Shown: positions 26,074 through 34,397 of the stretch, piece after piece
Position numbering within the stretch: position 1 is the first letter of the stretch
Layout of the letters: each line of letters opens with the position of its first letter
NCBI RefSeq assembly: GCF_001422645.1
Contig: NZ_LMLR01000013.1
Location: 106,464 to 170,463 of the forward strand
Reading direction: 5' to 3'
Length of the DNA stretch: 64,000 nt
Source of the DNA: Arthrobacter sp. Leaf69
Lineage (GTDB): Bacteria > Actinomycetota > Actinomycetes > Actinomycetales > Micrococcaceae
Notes under the pieces: model-generated
Told to the model about the DNA's origin: nothing
Databases searched by the model: none
What the model saw: the letters and a program-made list of their open reading frames with translations, nothing else
Program-made: the position numbers and the translations under genes

Positions 26074-28182
26074 GTGGCACCAAGTTCTGATTACACCGCC
26101 CGGCATCTCTCCGTGCTGGAAGGCCTCGAAGCCGTCCGTAAGCGCCCGGGCATGTACATCGGTTCCACCGACTCCCGCGGACTCATGCACTGCCTCTGGG
26201 AAATCATCGACAACTCCGTGGACGAGGCCCTCGCCGGTTTCGGCCATGACATCAAAATCATCCTGCACGCGGACAACTCGGTGGAGATCCACGACGACGG
26301 CCGCGGCGTCCCGGTGGACATCGAACCGAAAACCGGGCTGAGCGGCGTCGAGGTCGTCTTCACCAAACTCCACGCCGGCGGCAAATTCGGCGGGGGCTCC
26401 TATACCGCCTCGGGCGGCCTGCACGGCGTCGGCGCCTCCGTCGTGAACGCGCTGTCAGCCCGTCTCGACGTCGAAGTCGACCGCGGCGGCAAGACCTACC
26501 GGATGTGCTTCCGCCGCGGCGAGCCCGGCCGCTTCAAGGACACCGGCACCCGGCCGGACCCGGCGTCGGTCTTCTCGCCCTTCATCGACGGCTCCGTCCT
26601 GGATGTCGTGGGCAAGGCCAAGCGCGGCGTCACCGGCACCCGGATCCGCTACTGGGCCGACCGGCAGATCTTCACCCCGGACGCCAAGTTCTCCTACGAC
26701 GAGCTCGCCGCCCGCGCCCGGCAGACCTCATTCCTGGTCCCGGGCCTGAAACTCACCGTCCGGGACGAGCGCAAGCTCCCCGGCACCCCGGGCGAGTCCG
26801 GCCCGCACGAGGAAGTGTTCCACCACGACGGCGGCATCTCCGAGTTTGTCGAGTTTCTCGCCGCCGACCCCGCCGTCACGGACATCTGGCGGCTTCACGG
26901 CGCCGGCAAGTTCAAGGAAACCGTGCCGGTCCTGGACGACAAGGGCCACAGCCACCTGACCGAAGTCGAGCGGGACTGCGAGGTGGACGTCGCCCTCCGC
27001 TGGGGCATCGGCTACGACAGCACCGTGCGCACCTTCGTCAACATCATCTCCACACCCAAGGGCGGAACCCACCAGTCCGGCTTTGAACAGGCGCTCCTGA
27101 AGACCTTCCGCAAAGCGGTCGAAACCAACGCCCGCAAGCTCAAGGCCGGCAACGACAAGATCGAAAAGGACGACATCTTCGCCGGGCTCACCGCAGTCCT
27201 GACGGTCAGGCTCGCCGAGCCGCAGTTCGAGGGCCAGACCAAGGAAATCCTGGGCACCTCCGCCGTGCGGGCCATCGTGGCCAAGGTGGTGGAACAGGAG
27301 ATCAACGCCAAGCTGACCTCATCCAACCGCAACGACAAAGCCCAGTCGGCGCTGCTGCTGGAAAAGGTCGTCAGCGAGATGAAGTCGCGCATCTCCGCCC
27401 GGGTCCACAAGGAAACCCAGCGCCGCAAGAACGCCCTCGAGACCTCCTCGATGCCCACCAAGCTCGCGGACTGCCGCACGGACGACGTCGCGCGCTCCGA
27501 GCTGTTCATCGTCGAAGGTGACTCCGCGCTCGGCACGGCCAAGCTGGCGCGGTCCTCCGACTTCCAGGCACTGCTGCCCATCCGCGGCAAGATCCTCAAC
27601 GTCCAGAAGGCGTCGGTAGGCGACATGCTCTCCAACGCCGAATGCGCTGCCCTCATCCAGGTGGTCGGGGCAGGGTCCGGCCGGAGCTTCGACATCAGCG
27701 CGGCCCGGTACGGAAAGGTCATCCTGATGACCGACGCCGACGTCGACGGCGCCCACATCCGCACGCTCCTGCTGACGCTGTTTTTCCGCTACATGCGGCC
27801 CATGATCGAGGAGGGACGCGTTTTCGCCGCGGTCCCGCCGCTGCACCGGGTGGAGGTCATCAACGCCGGCCAGAAGGCCAACGAGATGATCTACACCTAT
27901 TCGGAAGCGGAACTCCATGTGCTGCTGGCGCGGCTCGCCAAGGAGGGCAAGCGGTACAAGGAACCGATCCAGCGCTACAAGGGCCTGGGCGAGATGGACG
28001 CGGAGCAGCTGGCCGAGACCACCATGGACCCGCGGCACCGCACCCTGCGCAAGGTCGGCATCGACAACGCCAAGCAGGCCGAGGAGACTTTTGACCTGCT
28101 GATGGGCTCGGATGTCGCGCCCCGCAAGGACTTCATCATCGCCGGGGCGGCGAGTCTGGACCGGGAACGCATCGACGCCTGA
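26074..28182 (+). CDS. parE: Type IIA topoisomerase subunit B (ParE/GyrB-like)
   Basis: ATPase subunit of a type II topoisomerase, 702 residues. The N-terminal GHKL ATPase has EIIDNSVDEAL (catalytic Glu, Mg-binding Asn), DDGRGVPVD and GGLHGVGASVVNALS. The TOPRIM domain has EGDSALGTAK (481 onward; most gyrases have EGDSAGGSAK) and TDADVDGAHI near 553, and the C-terminus ends with YKGLGEMDAEQLAETTMDP. Its partner is most likely the ParC-like gene at 40774-43302. Because gyrB normally sits beside dnaA/recF/gyrA, this is probably the second, ParE-type enzyme. GTG 26074 has GAAGGAG ten nt upstream. Confidence 0.9.
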   Translation: MAPSSDYTARHLSVLEGLEAVRKRPGMYIGSTDSRGLMHCLWEIIDNSVDEALAGFGHDIKIILHADNSVEIHDDGRGVPVDIEPKTGLSGVEVVFTKLHAGGKFGGGSYTASGGLHGVGASVVNALSARLDVEVDRGGKTYRMCFRRGEPGRFKDTGTRPDPASVFSPFIDGSVLDVVGKAKRGVTGTRIRYWADRQIFTPDAKFSYDELAARARQTSFLVPGLKLTVRDERKLPGTPGESGPHEEVFHHDGGISEFVEFLAADPAVTDIWRLHGAGKFKETVPVLDDKGHSHLTEVERDCEVDVALRWGIGYDSTVRTFVNIISTPKGGTHQSGFEQALLKTFRKAVETNARKLKAGNDKIEKDDIFAGLTAVLTVRLAEPQFEGQTKEILGTSAVRAIVAKVVEQEINAKLTSSNRNDKAQSALLLEKVVSEMKSRISARVHKETQRRKNALETSSMPTKLADCRTDDVARSELFIVEGDSALGTAKLARSSDFQALLPIRGKILNVQKASVGDMLSNAECAALIQVVGAGSGRSFDISAARYGKVILMTDADVDGAHIRTLLLTLFFRYMRPMIEEGRVFAAVPPLHRVEVINAGQKANEMIYTYSEAELHVLLARLAKEGKRYKEPIQRYKGLGEMDAEQLAETTMDPRHRTLRKVGIDNAKQAEETFDLLMGSDVAPRKDFIIAGAASLDRERIDA

Positions 28183-28346
28183 CACCGTGCCGGGGCCGAC
28201 AAATGGGCGCATTTTCCGGACCTGTTCGGATCGGCGCCAGTGCCGAAATACCCTCTAACCGGGTATGCCTCCATCCGATAGTGTCGTCTCACGGCTCCGG
28301 GCAACGACGCCCGGGGCCGGATTCCGCAGCAATCCAGGAGACCCCT

Positions 28347-29867
28347 ATGAGGCAAACTCGGAATATCCAGCGCGCGGCCATCGCCGCCACGATCGGACTG
28401 GCGGTCAGCTTCGCGCCGCCGGCCATTGCAGCAACCGGAACCAGCTCGGGCGCCCTGCGCTCCGCGGTTTCCGCAGAAAATATCATGAACCACCTCGAAG
28501 CCCTGCAGGAGATCGCGGATGCCAATGGCGGCAACCGCGCGGCCGACAGTCCGGGCTACGCGGCCTCGCTCGACTACATTTACGACACCCTCCACGCCGC
28601 GGGCTACAAACCTGTCCGCCAACCCTTCAGCTACGACCGCTACGACTTTACGTCGGCGTCACTGGAGCGCGTCTCACCGAACCCGGAGACGTACACCCAT
28701 GGAACCGACTTCCTGGACATGTCCTACTCGGGCGCGGGCGACGTCACGGCCGACCTGACCGCCGTCGACCTCAACCTGGCCGGCGATCGAGCCTCCACCA
28801 GCGGCTGCGAAGCGGGCGACTTCGCCAATTTCCCGGCGGGAAACATCGCCCTCATCCAGCGCGGCACCTGCACCTTCCGGATCAAGGCGGACAACGCCGC
28901 CGCGGCCGGGGCCTCCGGCGTCATCATCTTCAACCAGGGCAACGTCGTCCCGGGGGATGACAGACTCAGTCTGTTCGGCGGCACACTGGACCTGCCGCAG
29001 GCAGCAATCCCCGTCGTGAGCACCAGCTACGCCACGGGAGTCGAACTCGCCGGGCTCAGCGGCGTTGAGATGCGCCTCGCGGTCGATGCCGGGGTGAGCC
29101 GGATCGACTCCTTCAACATCCTGGCTGACACCGGCGGGCGTGCCGACCGCACCGTCGTGGTGGGCGCGCACCTGGACTCCGTGTCCGAAGGCCCCGGCAT
29201 CAACGACAACGGCTCAGGATCGGCCGCGATCCTGGAGACCGCCATTCAGCTGGCCGAATTGGATGCCAAGCCGACCAACCGGATCCGCTTCGCGTTCTGG
29301 GGCGGGGAAGAGGACGGGCTGATCGGTTCGGAGTATTACGTCTCCCAGCTGACGGCCCGCCAGCTCAAGGACCATGCCGTCAACCTTAACTTCGACATGG
29401 TCGGCTCGCCCAACTTCGTCCGCTACGTCTACGACGGCGACGGCTCGGCGTTCGGCGAGAAGGGTCCCAACGGCTCGGCTTTGGTGGAGAAGGTCTTCCT
29501 GGACTACTTCAAGTCCCAGAATCTGCCGGTTGCCCCCACGGCCTTCGACGGACGGTCCGACTACTTCGGGTTCATCAACAACGGCATCCCTGCCGGCGGT
29601 TTGTTCACCGGTGCGGAGGACCTGAAGACCGCAGCGGAGGCGGCCATTTTTGGCGGCGAAGCGGGTGCCCCGCTGGACCCGTGCTACCACGCGGCCTGCG
29701 ACGACATCGAGAACATCGACCTCGGAGTGCTTGAGGAAATGGCGGACGCGGTCGCCCACTCCACCCTCACCTTTGGCATGACCACCTCGGCGGTCAACGG
29801 CACCGCAAAGGGCAGCGGAACCGGCAACGTGGACCTCGAATACAAGGCCAACAAGCTGCTTAAGTAG
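28347..29867 (+). CDS. Secreted M28 aminopeptidase with PA domain
   Basis: 506 residues. A Sec signal peptide at 1-28 (RNIQRAAIAATIGLAVSFAPPAIAA, cleavage after an AIA/A-type site). A protease-associated domain is inserted at ~130-225 (GDFANFPAGNIALIQRGTC). M28 metal ligands: AHLDSV (His275, Asp277), GINDNGSG, FWGGEEDG (Glu pair ~321), NLNFDMVGSPN, and a late CYHAACDDIENI histidine. ATG 28347 has CCAGGAG 6 nt upstream. Likely an exported leucine-type aminopeptidase for peptide scavenging. Monocistronic. Confidence 0.93.
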   Translation: MRQTRNIQRAAIAATIGLAVSFAPPAIAATGTSSGALRSAVSAENIMNHLEALQEIADANGGNRAADSPGYAASLDYIYDTLHAAGYKPVRQPFSYDRYDFTSASLERVSPNPETYTHGTDFLDMSYSGAGDVTADLTAVDLNLAGDRASTSGCEAGDFANFPAGNIALIQRGTCTFRIKADNAAAAGASGVIIFNQGNVVPGDDRLSLFGGTLDLPQAAIPVVSTSYATGVELAGLSGVEMRLAVDAGVSRIDSFNILADTGGRADRTVVVGAHLDSVSEGPGINDNGSGSAAILETAIQLAELDAKPTNRIRFAFWGGEEDGLIGSEYYVSQLTARQLKDHAVNLNFDMVGSPNFVRYVYDGDGSAFGEKGPNGSALVEKVFLDYFKSQNLPVAPTAFDGRSDYFGFINNGIPAGGLFTGAEDLKTAAEAAIFGGEAGAPLDPCYHAACDDIENIDLGVLEEMADAVAHSTLTFGMTTSAVNGTAKGSGTGNVDLEYKANKLLK

Positions 29868-29969
29868 CCGTCGCGCCGCAACAGTGCAATGGGTGCCGGG
29901 CCGCTCCGCCCTCGGGCGGGGCGGCCCGGCTTCTGCGCGCTTAGGCTCCGAAGGTGGTCGCCGCAGGTG

Positions 29970-30959
29970 TCAGCCGAGTAAGCCTGGAACGATCAGCAGG
30001 GCCGTGGGAACGGCCAGCAGCAGCAGGCAGGCAGCCAGCACAGCGACGCGCACGGGTTCCGGCAGCGGTGGCTGCGGGGAGAGCAGGCGGCTGACGCGGG
30101 ACGCCGTCGTCCGCGCCGAACCCGCGCCGCCGGTGGCACCGGGCTGGCCGGGCTCGACGTCGGACAGTTCCGGTCCGCCGAACGCCATCCGGGCATCCGG
30201 GGCACCGGGGGAGCCGCTCGCCACAATCGCGATCGCCTTGATCAGGGTGGCCTTGCTCTCGGTCTTCAGCGCGACGTCGTCGGCGAGCATCTCGATCAGC
30301 GAACTGACCGCTTCCTGGGCCAGGCGTGTGGTGGGCAGCCACGGCAGGGCCTGGCGCCACGCCGCAAAGGCCCAGAGCAGCAGATGGTGGCGCTGGTCCA
30401 GGTGGGCGTTTTCATGGTTCAGGACCGCACGGAGTTCGGCGGGTTCCAGGGCCGCCATCAGCCCGTCGGAGAGCACCGTGACCGAGCGGGCACCACCCGG
30501 CAGGCAGTACGCGACGGGGGAGTCGACGTTGATCACCATGGTCCGCGGGCCGTCAGCGGACGGGGATGCGAGCAGTGCTAGCAGCTCGCGGTGCCGCCTC
30601 CGCTGGCGCTGGATCTTGTAGTACGTCAGCAGCAGGGTGAACACCAAGTGGGCTGTCAGGAGTGCAGCGGCCGAGAGGGCGAAGATGTGCCAGAAGCCCA
30701 GCGCCGTGGTGGGCGCATTATTGAAGACCATCCCGGCCAGGGCCCTGAGGCCGGCCAACAGGTTATCCCCGACCGGTTCCAGCCCGTACACCAGCATGGC
30801 GCCGATCATGGACAGCCCGCCGGCGAGGGCGATCGCCTGCCACAGCAACATGGCCGTGAACGGCGAACGCGCAGGCCACTGGGCGCGGGAAAGGAGGATA
30901 GGCACCGGCCATGCCAGCACTATCGCCAGGACCGCCAGAAACCATGAGGTCCAGAACAT
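29970..30959 (-). CDS. M56-family (BlaR1-like) membrane metallopeptidase
   Basis: 329 residues. Three TM helices near the N-terminus (5-25, 33-60, ~90-115), a cytoplasmic zinc protease domain with the HExxH motif in LNHENAHLDQ, and a last TM at the C-terminus (VAVLAACLLLLAVPTALLIVPG). Unlike BlaR1/MecR1 there is no extracellular penicillin-binding sensor domain. It lies 6 bp downstream of a BlaI-family repressor on the same strand, the usual pairing in which the protease inactivates the repressor on signal. Which signal it senses is unknown; the neighbouring cyd genes suggest a respiratory or redox cue. Confidence 0.85.
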   Translation of the reverse strand: MFWTSWFLAVLAIVLAWPVPILLSRAQWPARSPFTAMLLWQAIALAGGLSMIGAMLVYGLEPVGDNLLAGLRALAGMVFNNAPTTALGFWHIFALSAAALLTAHLVFTLLLTYYKIQRQRRRHRELLALLASPSADGPRTMVINVDSPVAYCLPGGARSVTVLSDGLMAALEPAELRAVLNHENAHLDQRHHLLLWAFAAWRQALPWLPTTRLAQEAVSSLIEMLADDVALKTESKATLIKAIAIVASGSPGAPDARMAFGGPELSDVEPGQPGATGGAGSARTTASRVSRLLSPQPPLPEPVRVAVLAACLLLLAVPTALLIVPGLLG

Positions 30960-30965
30960 CGGGCG

Positions 30966-31352
30966 CTAGCTGAGTCCCAGCAGTTTGCGCAGCGTTTCTG
31001 CCTCGGTATCGGTGACGGAACCAATAAAGCGGGCCAGCACGGCCTCGCGGTCCGGGGCGGACCCCAGGACCTCGTGCATCAGCTCGGCGGTGTGGTCTTC
31101 ACGGCTGGAGACGGCCTGGTAGCGGTGCGGGCGGGTGCCGCGCTCACGCTCCACGAGGCCCTTGCGCTCCAGGCGCGAGAGTACGGTCAGTACTGTCGTG
31201 ACGGCGAGGTCCTTGCCCACATGCCCGGCGGTGCCGTTTTCCGCACGCGTACTCTGGGCGAGCAGATCACGCAGCGTGTTCGCCGTGGCAGCCTCATGGC
31301 CTGCCCAGAGCAGATCCATCACTGCCCGTTCCAGTTCACCGAGACTTGCCAT
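30966..31352 (-). CDS. BlaI/MecI/CopY-family transcriptional repressor
   Basis: 128 residues. An N-terminal winged helix (LGELERAVMDLLWAGHEAATANTLRDLL, then TTVLTVLSRLERKGLVERERG as recognition helix and wing) and a C-terminal dimerisation helix (SVTDTEAETLRKLLGL). These repressors bind short dyads as dimers. Three identical-arm dyads TTCTAC-N5-GTAGAA lie between this gene and the divergent cydA, and the nearest overlaps a good candidate -35 for this gene, consistent with autorepression plus control of cyd. Probably an operon with the M56 protease downstream. Confidence 0.92.
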   Translation of the reverse strand: MASLGELERAVMDLLWAGHEAATANTLRDLLAQSTRAENGTAGHVGKDLAVTTVLTVLSRLERKGLVERERGTRPHRYQAVSSREDHTAELMHEVLGSAPDREAVLARFIGSVTDTEAETLRKLLGLS

Positions 31353-31425
31353 TCCGTACGTCCTTCGTGAGTGCCGTTCCGGCGAATCGACTCTGCCGGG
31401 GCGGTAAGTGAATACTTCAGTCTTA

Positions 31426-31454
31426 AATTTACCGTGTTTTGCGAATAGTTTCTA
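31426..31454 (-). promoter_or_regulatory. Candidate promoter of the BlaI-type gene
   Basis: On the minus strand TAGAAA (31454-31449), a 17-nt spacer, then TAAATT (31431-31426). The -35 overlaps the first TTCTAC-N5-GTAGAA dyad. Confidence 0.6.
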
Positions 31455-31466
31455 CATGAAGTAGAA
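31450..31466. promoter_or_regulatory. BlaI-type operator 1
   Basis: TTCTAC ATGAA GTAGAA, a perfect 6-bp dyad with a 5-nt spacer, overlapping the candidate -35 of the repressor gene. Confidence 0.75.
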
Positions 31467-31639
31467 CTGCGCGGCCCGGGCGTGTCGCGCACCGGGGCTG
31501 CGGCCGGGCCGCAGCCCGACTACGCCCCGGGGCGTAGAGGTTGAAGGGCGCCAGCAGGTGAGGTGTCGTGGCCGGCGGCGCCTCCATTGCGGGCCGGAGC
31601 GCCCCGTGGGACTCTGGGGTGCAGGGAACCTTCAAAGTG

Positions 31640-31656
31640 TTCTACACTCGGTAGAA
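31640..31656. promoter_or_regulatory. BlaI-type operator 2, upstream of cydA
   Basis: TTCTAC ACTCG GTAGAA with the same arms as operator 1. It would lie inside a candidate cydA promoter (TTCAAA at 31631, AAGAAT at 31655). Confidence 0.75.
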
Positions 31657-31662
31657 GAATCT

Positions 31663-31679
31663 TTCTACGGGACGTAGAA
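31663..31679. promoter_or_regulatory. BlaI-type operator 3, upstream of cydA
   Basis: TTCTAC GGGAC GTAGAA. Its centre is 23 bp from that of operator 2, about two helical turns, so two dimers could bind the same face. It ends 29 bp before the cydA start. Confidence 0.75.
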
Positions 31680-31708
31680 GTTGCTCGCCTAGCAAAGTAG
31701 GGACTGCC

Positions 31709-33304
31709 TTGGACGCCTTGGAAATCGCACGCTGGCAATTCGGAATCACCACCGTCTACCACTTCATGATGGTGCCGCTCACGATTGGCCTTGGCCTCGT
31801 GGTCGCCGTGATCCAGACGATGTGGCACCGCACCGGCAAGCCGGAATACCTCCGGATGACCAAGTTCTGGGGCAAGCTCTTCCTGATCAACTTCATCATG
31901 GGCGTCGCCACCGGCATTGTGCAGGAGTTCCAGTTCGGCATGGCCTGGAGCGAGTACAGCCGCTTCGTGGGCGACGTGTTCGGGGCGCCGCTGGCCATGG
32001 AAGCGCTGCTCGCCTTCTTCGTGGAGTCGACGTTCCTCGGCCTCTGGATCTTCGGCTGGAAGCAGCTCAAACCGGCCGTCCACCTTGCCTGCCTCTGGAT
32101 CGCCGTGATCGGATCGGTCTTCTCCGCCTACTTCATCATTGTGGCGAACAGCTGGATGCAGCACCCGGTCGGAGTAGAGATGATCGACGGCCGTCCGGTG
32201 ATGACCGACGCCTGGGCGGTCTTCACCAACAACACCGCCCTCGTCGCCGTTCCGCACACCATCTTCGGTGCCCTCGCCGTCGCCGGGGCGTTCCTGCTGG
32301 GCATCGCCTGGTACCACCTGTGGCGCCGCCGCCACGACGGCATCGACACGATCGGCGAGGACGGCAAGGTGGTCCCCGGGGAGTCCGCCATACCCGGTCG
32401 GGACCGCGCCGACCACGCCGTCTGGATCCGGTCCCTGCGGATCGGCGCCGTCGTCGCCATGATCTCCTTCGCCGGAACCGCCATCACGGGGGACCTGCAG
32501 GGCAAACTCATGTTCGAACAGCAGCCCATGAAGATGGCGGCCGCCGAAGCGGCCTGCCACGACGGCACCGGCTTCTCCATCCTGAGCATCGGCAACGTCG
32601 GCTCCAAGAACTGCGATGACATCGTGGCGCTCATCGAGGTGCCCGGGATCCTGTCCTTCCTCGCCAAGGGCGATTTCACCACCGAGGTCCAAGGCGTCAA
32701 CAGCCTGATCGACCAGTACAAGGCCGACTACGGCACGCACCTGCCGGACAACCCCATCTACGGGGAACGGGCGGGGCAGGAGATCCAGTACGTCCCGGTC
32801 ATGGAGGTCACCTACTGGGGCTTCCGGATGATGATCGGCTTCGGCGGACTGGCGGCGTTGGCCGCTTTGATTGCCCTCTGGGTCACCCGCAACGGGACTG
32901 TCCCCGCCTCCCGCGGCCTCATGCGGCTGGCCGTCTTCGGGATCCTGGCGCCGTTCGGGGCCAACGCCGCGGGGTGGATCTTCACCGAGATGGGCCGGCA
33001 GCCGTTCGTCGTCGCCCCCAACCCGGACCCCAGCGGAATCGACCAGGTCTTTATGTTCACCGCCGCGGCCGTCTCACCCGGCGTCTCGGCCGGCGAACTG
33101 CTGACCTCCCTCGTGGTGCTCACCGCCGTGTACGCGGTGCTTCTCGTGGTCGAGGTCAGGCTGCTGGTCAAGTACATCCGCGGCGGGGTGGTCGCCGCCA
33201 TGCCGGAACTCGCGCACGTCCCCGTGGACGAGAACGAGGACGCCACTCCCAAGGGCGGTGGTCCCGGCAAGCCCGGGGACGACGTCCTGGCCTTCGCCTA
33301 CTAA
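31709..33304 (+). CDS. cydA: Cytochrome bd ubiquinol/menaquinol oxidase subunit I
   Basis: 531-residue haem-bearing subunit of the high-oxygen-affinity terminal oxidase. Haem ligands are recognisable: His18 (TTVYHFMM), a His in VAVPHTIFG near 183, and the Met region GFRMMIGFG. The conserved EMGRQPFVV is near 427-435. The quinol-binding Q-loop (between about 250 and 350) is of the short form. Start is TTG 31709 with GTAGGGA upstream, giving the usual N-terminus MDALEIARWQFGITT. First gene of cydA-cydB-cydDC, with two candidate repressor sites just ahead. Confidence 0.95.
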   Translation: MDALEIARWQFGITTVYHFMMVPLTIGLGLVVAVIQTMWHRTGKPEYLRMTKFWGKLFLINFIMGVATGIVQEFQFGMAWSEYSRFVGDVFGAPLAMEALLAFFVESTFLGLWIFGWKQLKPAVHLACLWIAVIGSVFSAYFIIVANSWMQHPVGVEMIDGRPVMTDAWAVFTNNTALVAVPHTIFGALAVAGAFLLGIAWYHLWRRRHDGIDTIGEDGKVVPGESAIPGRDRADHAVWIRSLRIGAVVAMISFAGTAITGDLQGKLMFEQQPMKMAAAEAACHDGTGFSILSIGNVGSKNCDDIVALIEVPGILSFLAKGDFTTEVQGVNSLIDQYKADYGTHLPDNPIYGERAGQEIQYVPVMEVTYWGFRMMIGFGGLAALAALIALWVTRNGTVPASRGLMRLAVFGILAPFGANAAGWIFTEMGRQPFVVAPNPDPSGIDQVFMFTAAAVSPGVSAGELLTSLVVLTAVYAVLLVVEVRLLVKYIRGGVVAAMPELAHVPVDENEDATPKGGGPGKPGDDVLAFAY

Positions 33305-33341
33305 GCCTTCGCCCGCACAAGAAACGCAGAGGATACTCAGC

Positions 33342-34391
33342 ATGGAACTGCTTCCCACCATCTGGTTCATCGCCATCGCGGTGTTGTGGACGGGCTACCT
33401 CTTCCTCGAGGGCTTTGACCTCGGCGTCGGGATGCTGATGAAAGGCTTCGCCCGGAACAACACCGAACGCCGCGTCCTTCTCAATACGATCGGCCCGGTC
33501 TGGGACGGCAACGAGGTCTGGCTCCTGACCGCAGGCGGTGCCACCTTCGCGGCCTTCCCGCTCTGGTACGCCTCCCTGTTCTCCGCCCTCTACCTGCCAC
33601 TGCTGCTGGTCCTCGTGGCACTGATCTTCCGGGCCGTGGCCTTCGAGTACCGCGGCAAAGTGGACAACCCTCGGTGGCGGGCTCGCTGGGACTGGGCCAT
33701 CTCGCTCGGCTCCCTCGTGGCGGCCTTCGGTGTGGGAGCCGCACTGGGGCTGACCACCACCGGACTCCCCATCAACGCGAACGGTGACCGCGAAGGCGGC
33801 CCCTTTGCCTGGTTCAGCGCCTACGCCGTGCTTGGGGGCCTCGCCGTCGTCGGATTCTCGCTGCTGCACGGCCTCGCGTTCCTGGCCCTGAAGACCGACG
33901 GCGACGTCCGGCACCGCGCACGCCGGTGGTTCGTCCGGCTCCTGCCCGTCCTGCTGCTGCCAATGGCGGGCTGGGCGGTCAGCCTGCAGCTGATCAGCGG
34001 CGAAGTGTGGACCGTGGTGGCCGTCGTCGCCGCCGTCGTGGCCGCCGTCGTGGCCTGGAACTTCGCCCGCACGGGCGCCGAAGGCCGCGCGTTCCTGTCC
34101 CTGGGGACCTTCCTGCTGCTCGGCAGCGCCTCGATCTTCGGCGCCGCGTTCCCCGTCGTGCTGCCGTCCACCCTGAACCCGGACTTCCACCTGACCATCT
34201 CCAACGCCTCCTCCTCGGACTACACGCTGGGACTGATGAGCATCGTCGCCTGCATCGGGCTGCCGCTGGTCCTCGCGTACCAGGCCTGGACGTACTGGGT
34301 GTTCCGGCGCCGGGTGAGCCACGCTCACATCCCCGAGGCCCACAACTTCCTCCCCGCCATCGCCGCCAAGGCACTGGCACCCAAGGACTAG
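33342..34391 (+). CDS. cydB: Cytochrome bd oxidase subunit II
   Basis: 349 residues, about eight TM helices. Conserved N-terminal TGYLFLEGFDLGVGML, and NTIGPVWDGNEVWLLTAGGA with the acidic residue used for proton delivery in the family. ATG 33342 has AGAGGA upstream. Lies 37 bp after cydA and 6 bp before cydDC, so part of one operon. It also contains a Val/Ala-rich stretch (VVAVVAAVVAAVVA) in one helix. Confidence 0.95.
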   Translation: MELLPTIWFIAIAVLWTGYLFLEGFDLGVGMLMKGFARNNTERRVLLNTIGPVWDGNEVWLLTAGGATFAAFPLWYASLFSALYLPLLLVLVALIFRAVAFEYRGKVDNPRWRARWDWAISLGSLVAAFGVGAALGLTTTGLPINANGDREGGPFAWFSAYAVLGGLAVVGFSLLHGLAFLALKTDGDVRHRARRWFVRLLPVLLLPMAGWAVSLQLISGEVWTVVAVVAAVVAAVVAWNFARTGAEGRAFLSLGTFLLLGSASIFGAAFPVVLPSTLNPDFHLTISNASSSDYTLGLMSIVACIGLPLVLAYQAWTYWVFRRRVSHAHIPEAHNFLPAIAAKALAPKD

Positions 34392-34397
34392 CACCCG

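Larger units (their letters stand above)
31353..31708. other. Divergent regulatory region between the BlaI-type gene and cydA
   Basis: 356 bp without a gene. It holds the candidate repressor promoter, three TTCTAC-N5-GTAGAA dyads, a candidate cydA promoter and the cydA ribosome-binding site. The ~170 bp between operators 1 and 2 are GC-rich and show no other clear signal. Confidence 0.75.

Noticed and set aside
31450..31679. The three TTCTAC-N5-GTAGAA units as a repeat array or CRISPR remnant
   Set aside because: Only the 6-bp arms are shared, spacing is irregular (190 and 23 bp) and spacers differ; operator sites fit better.
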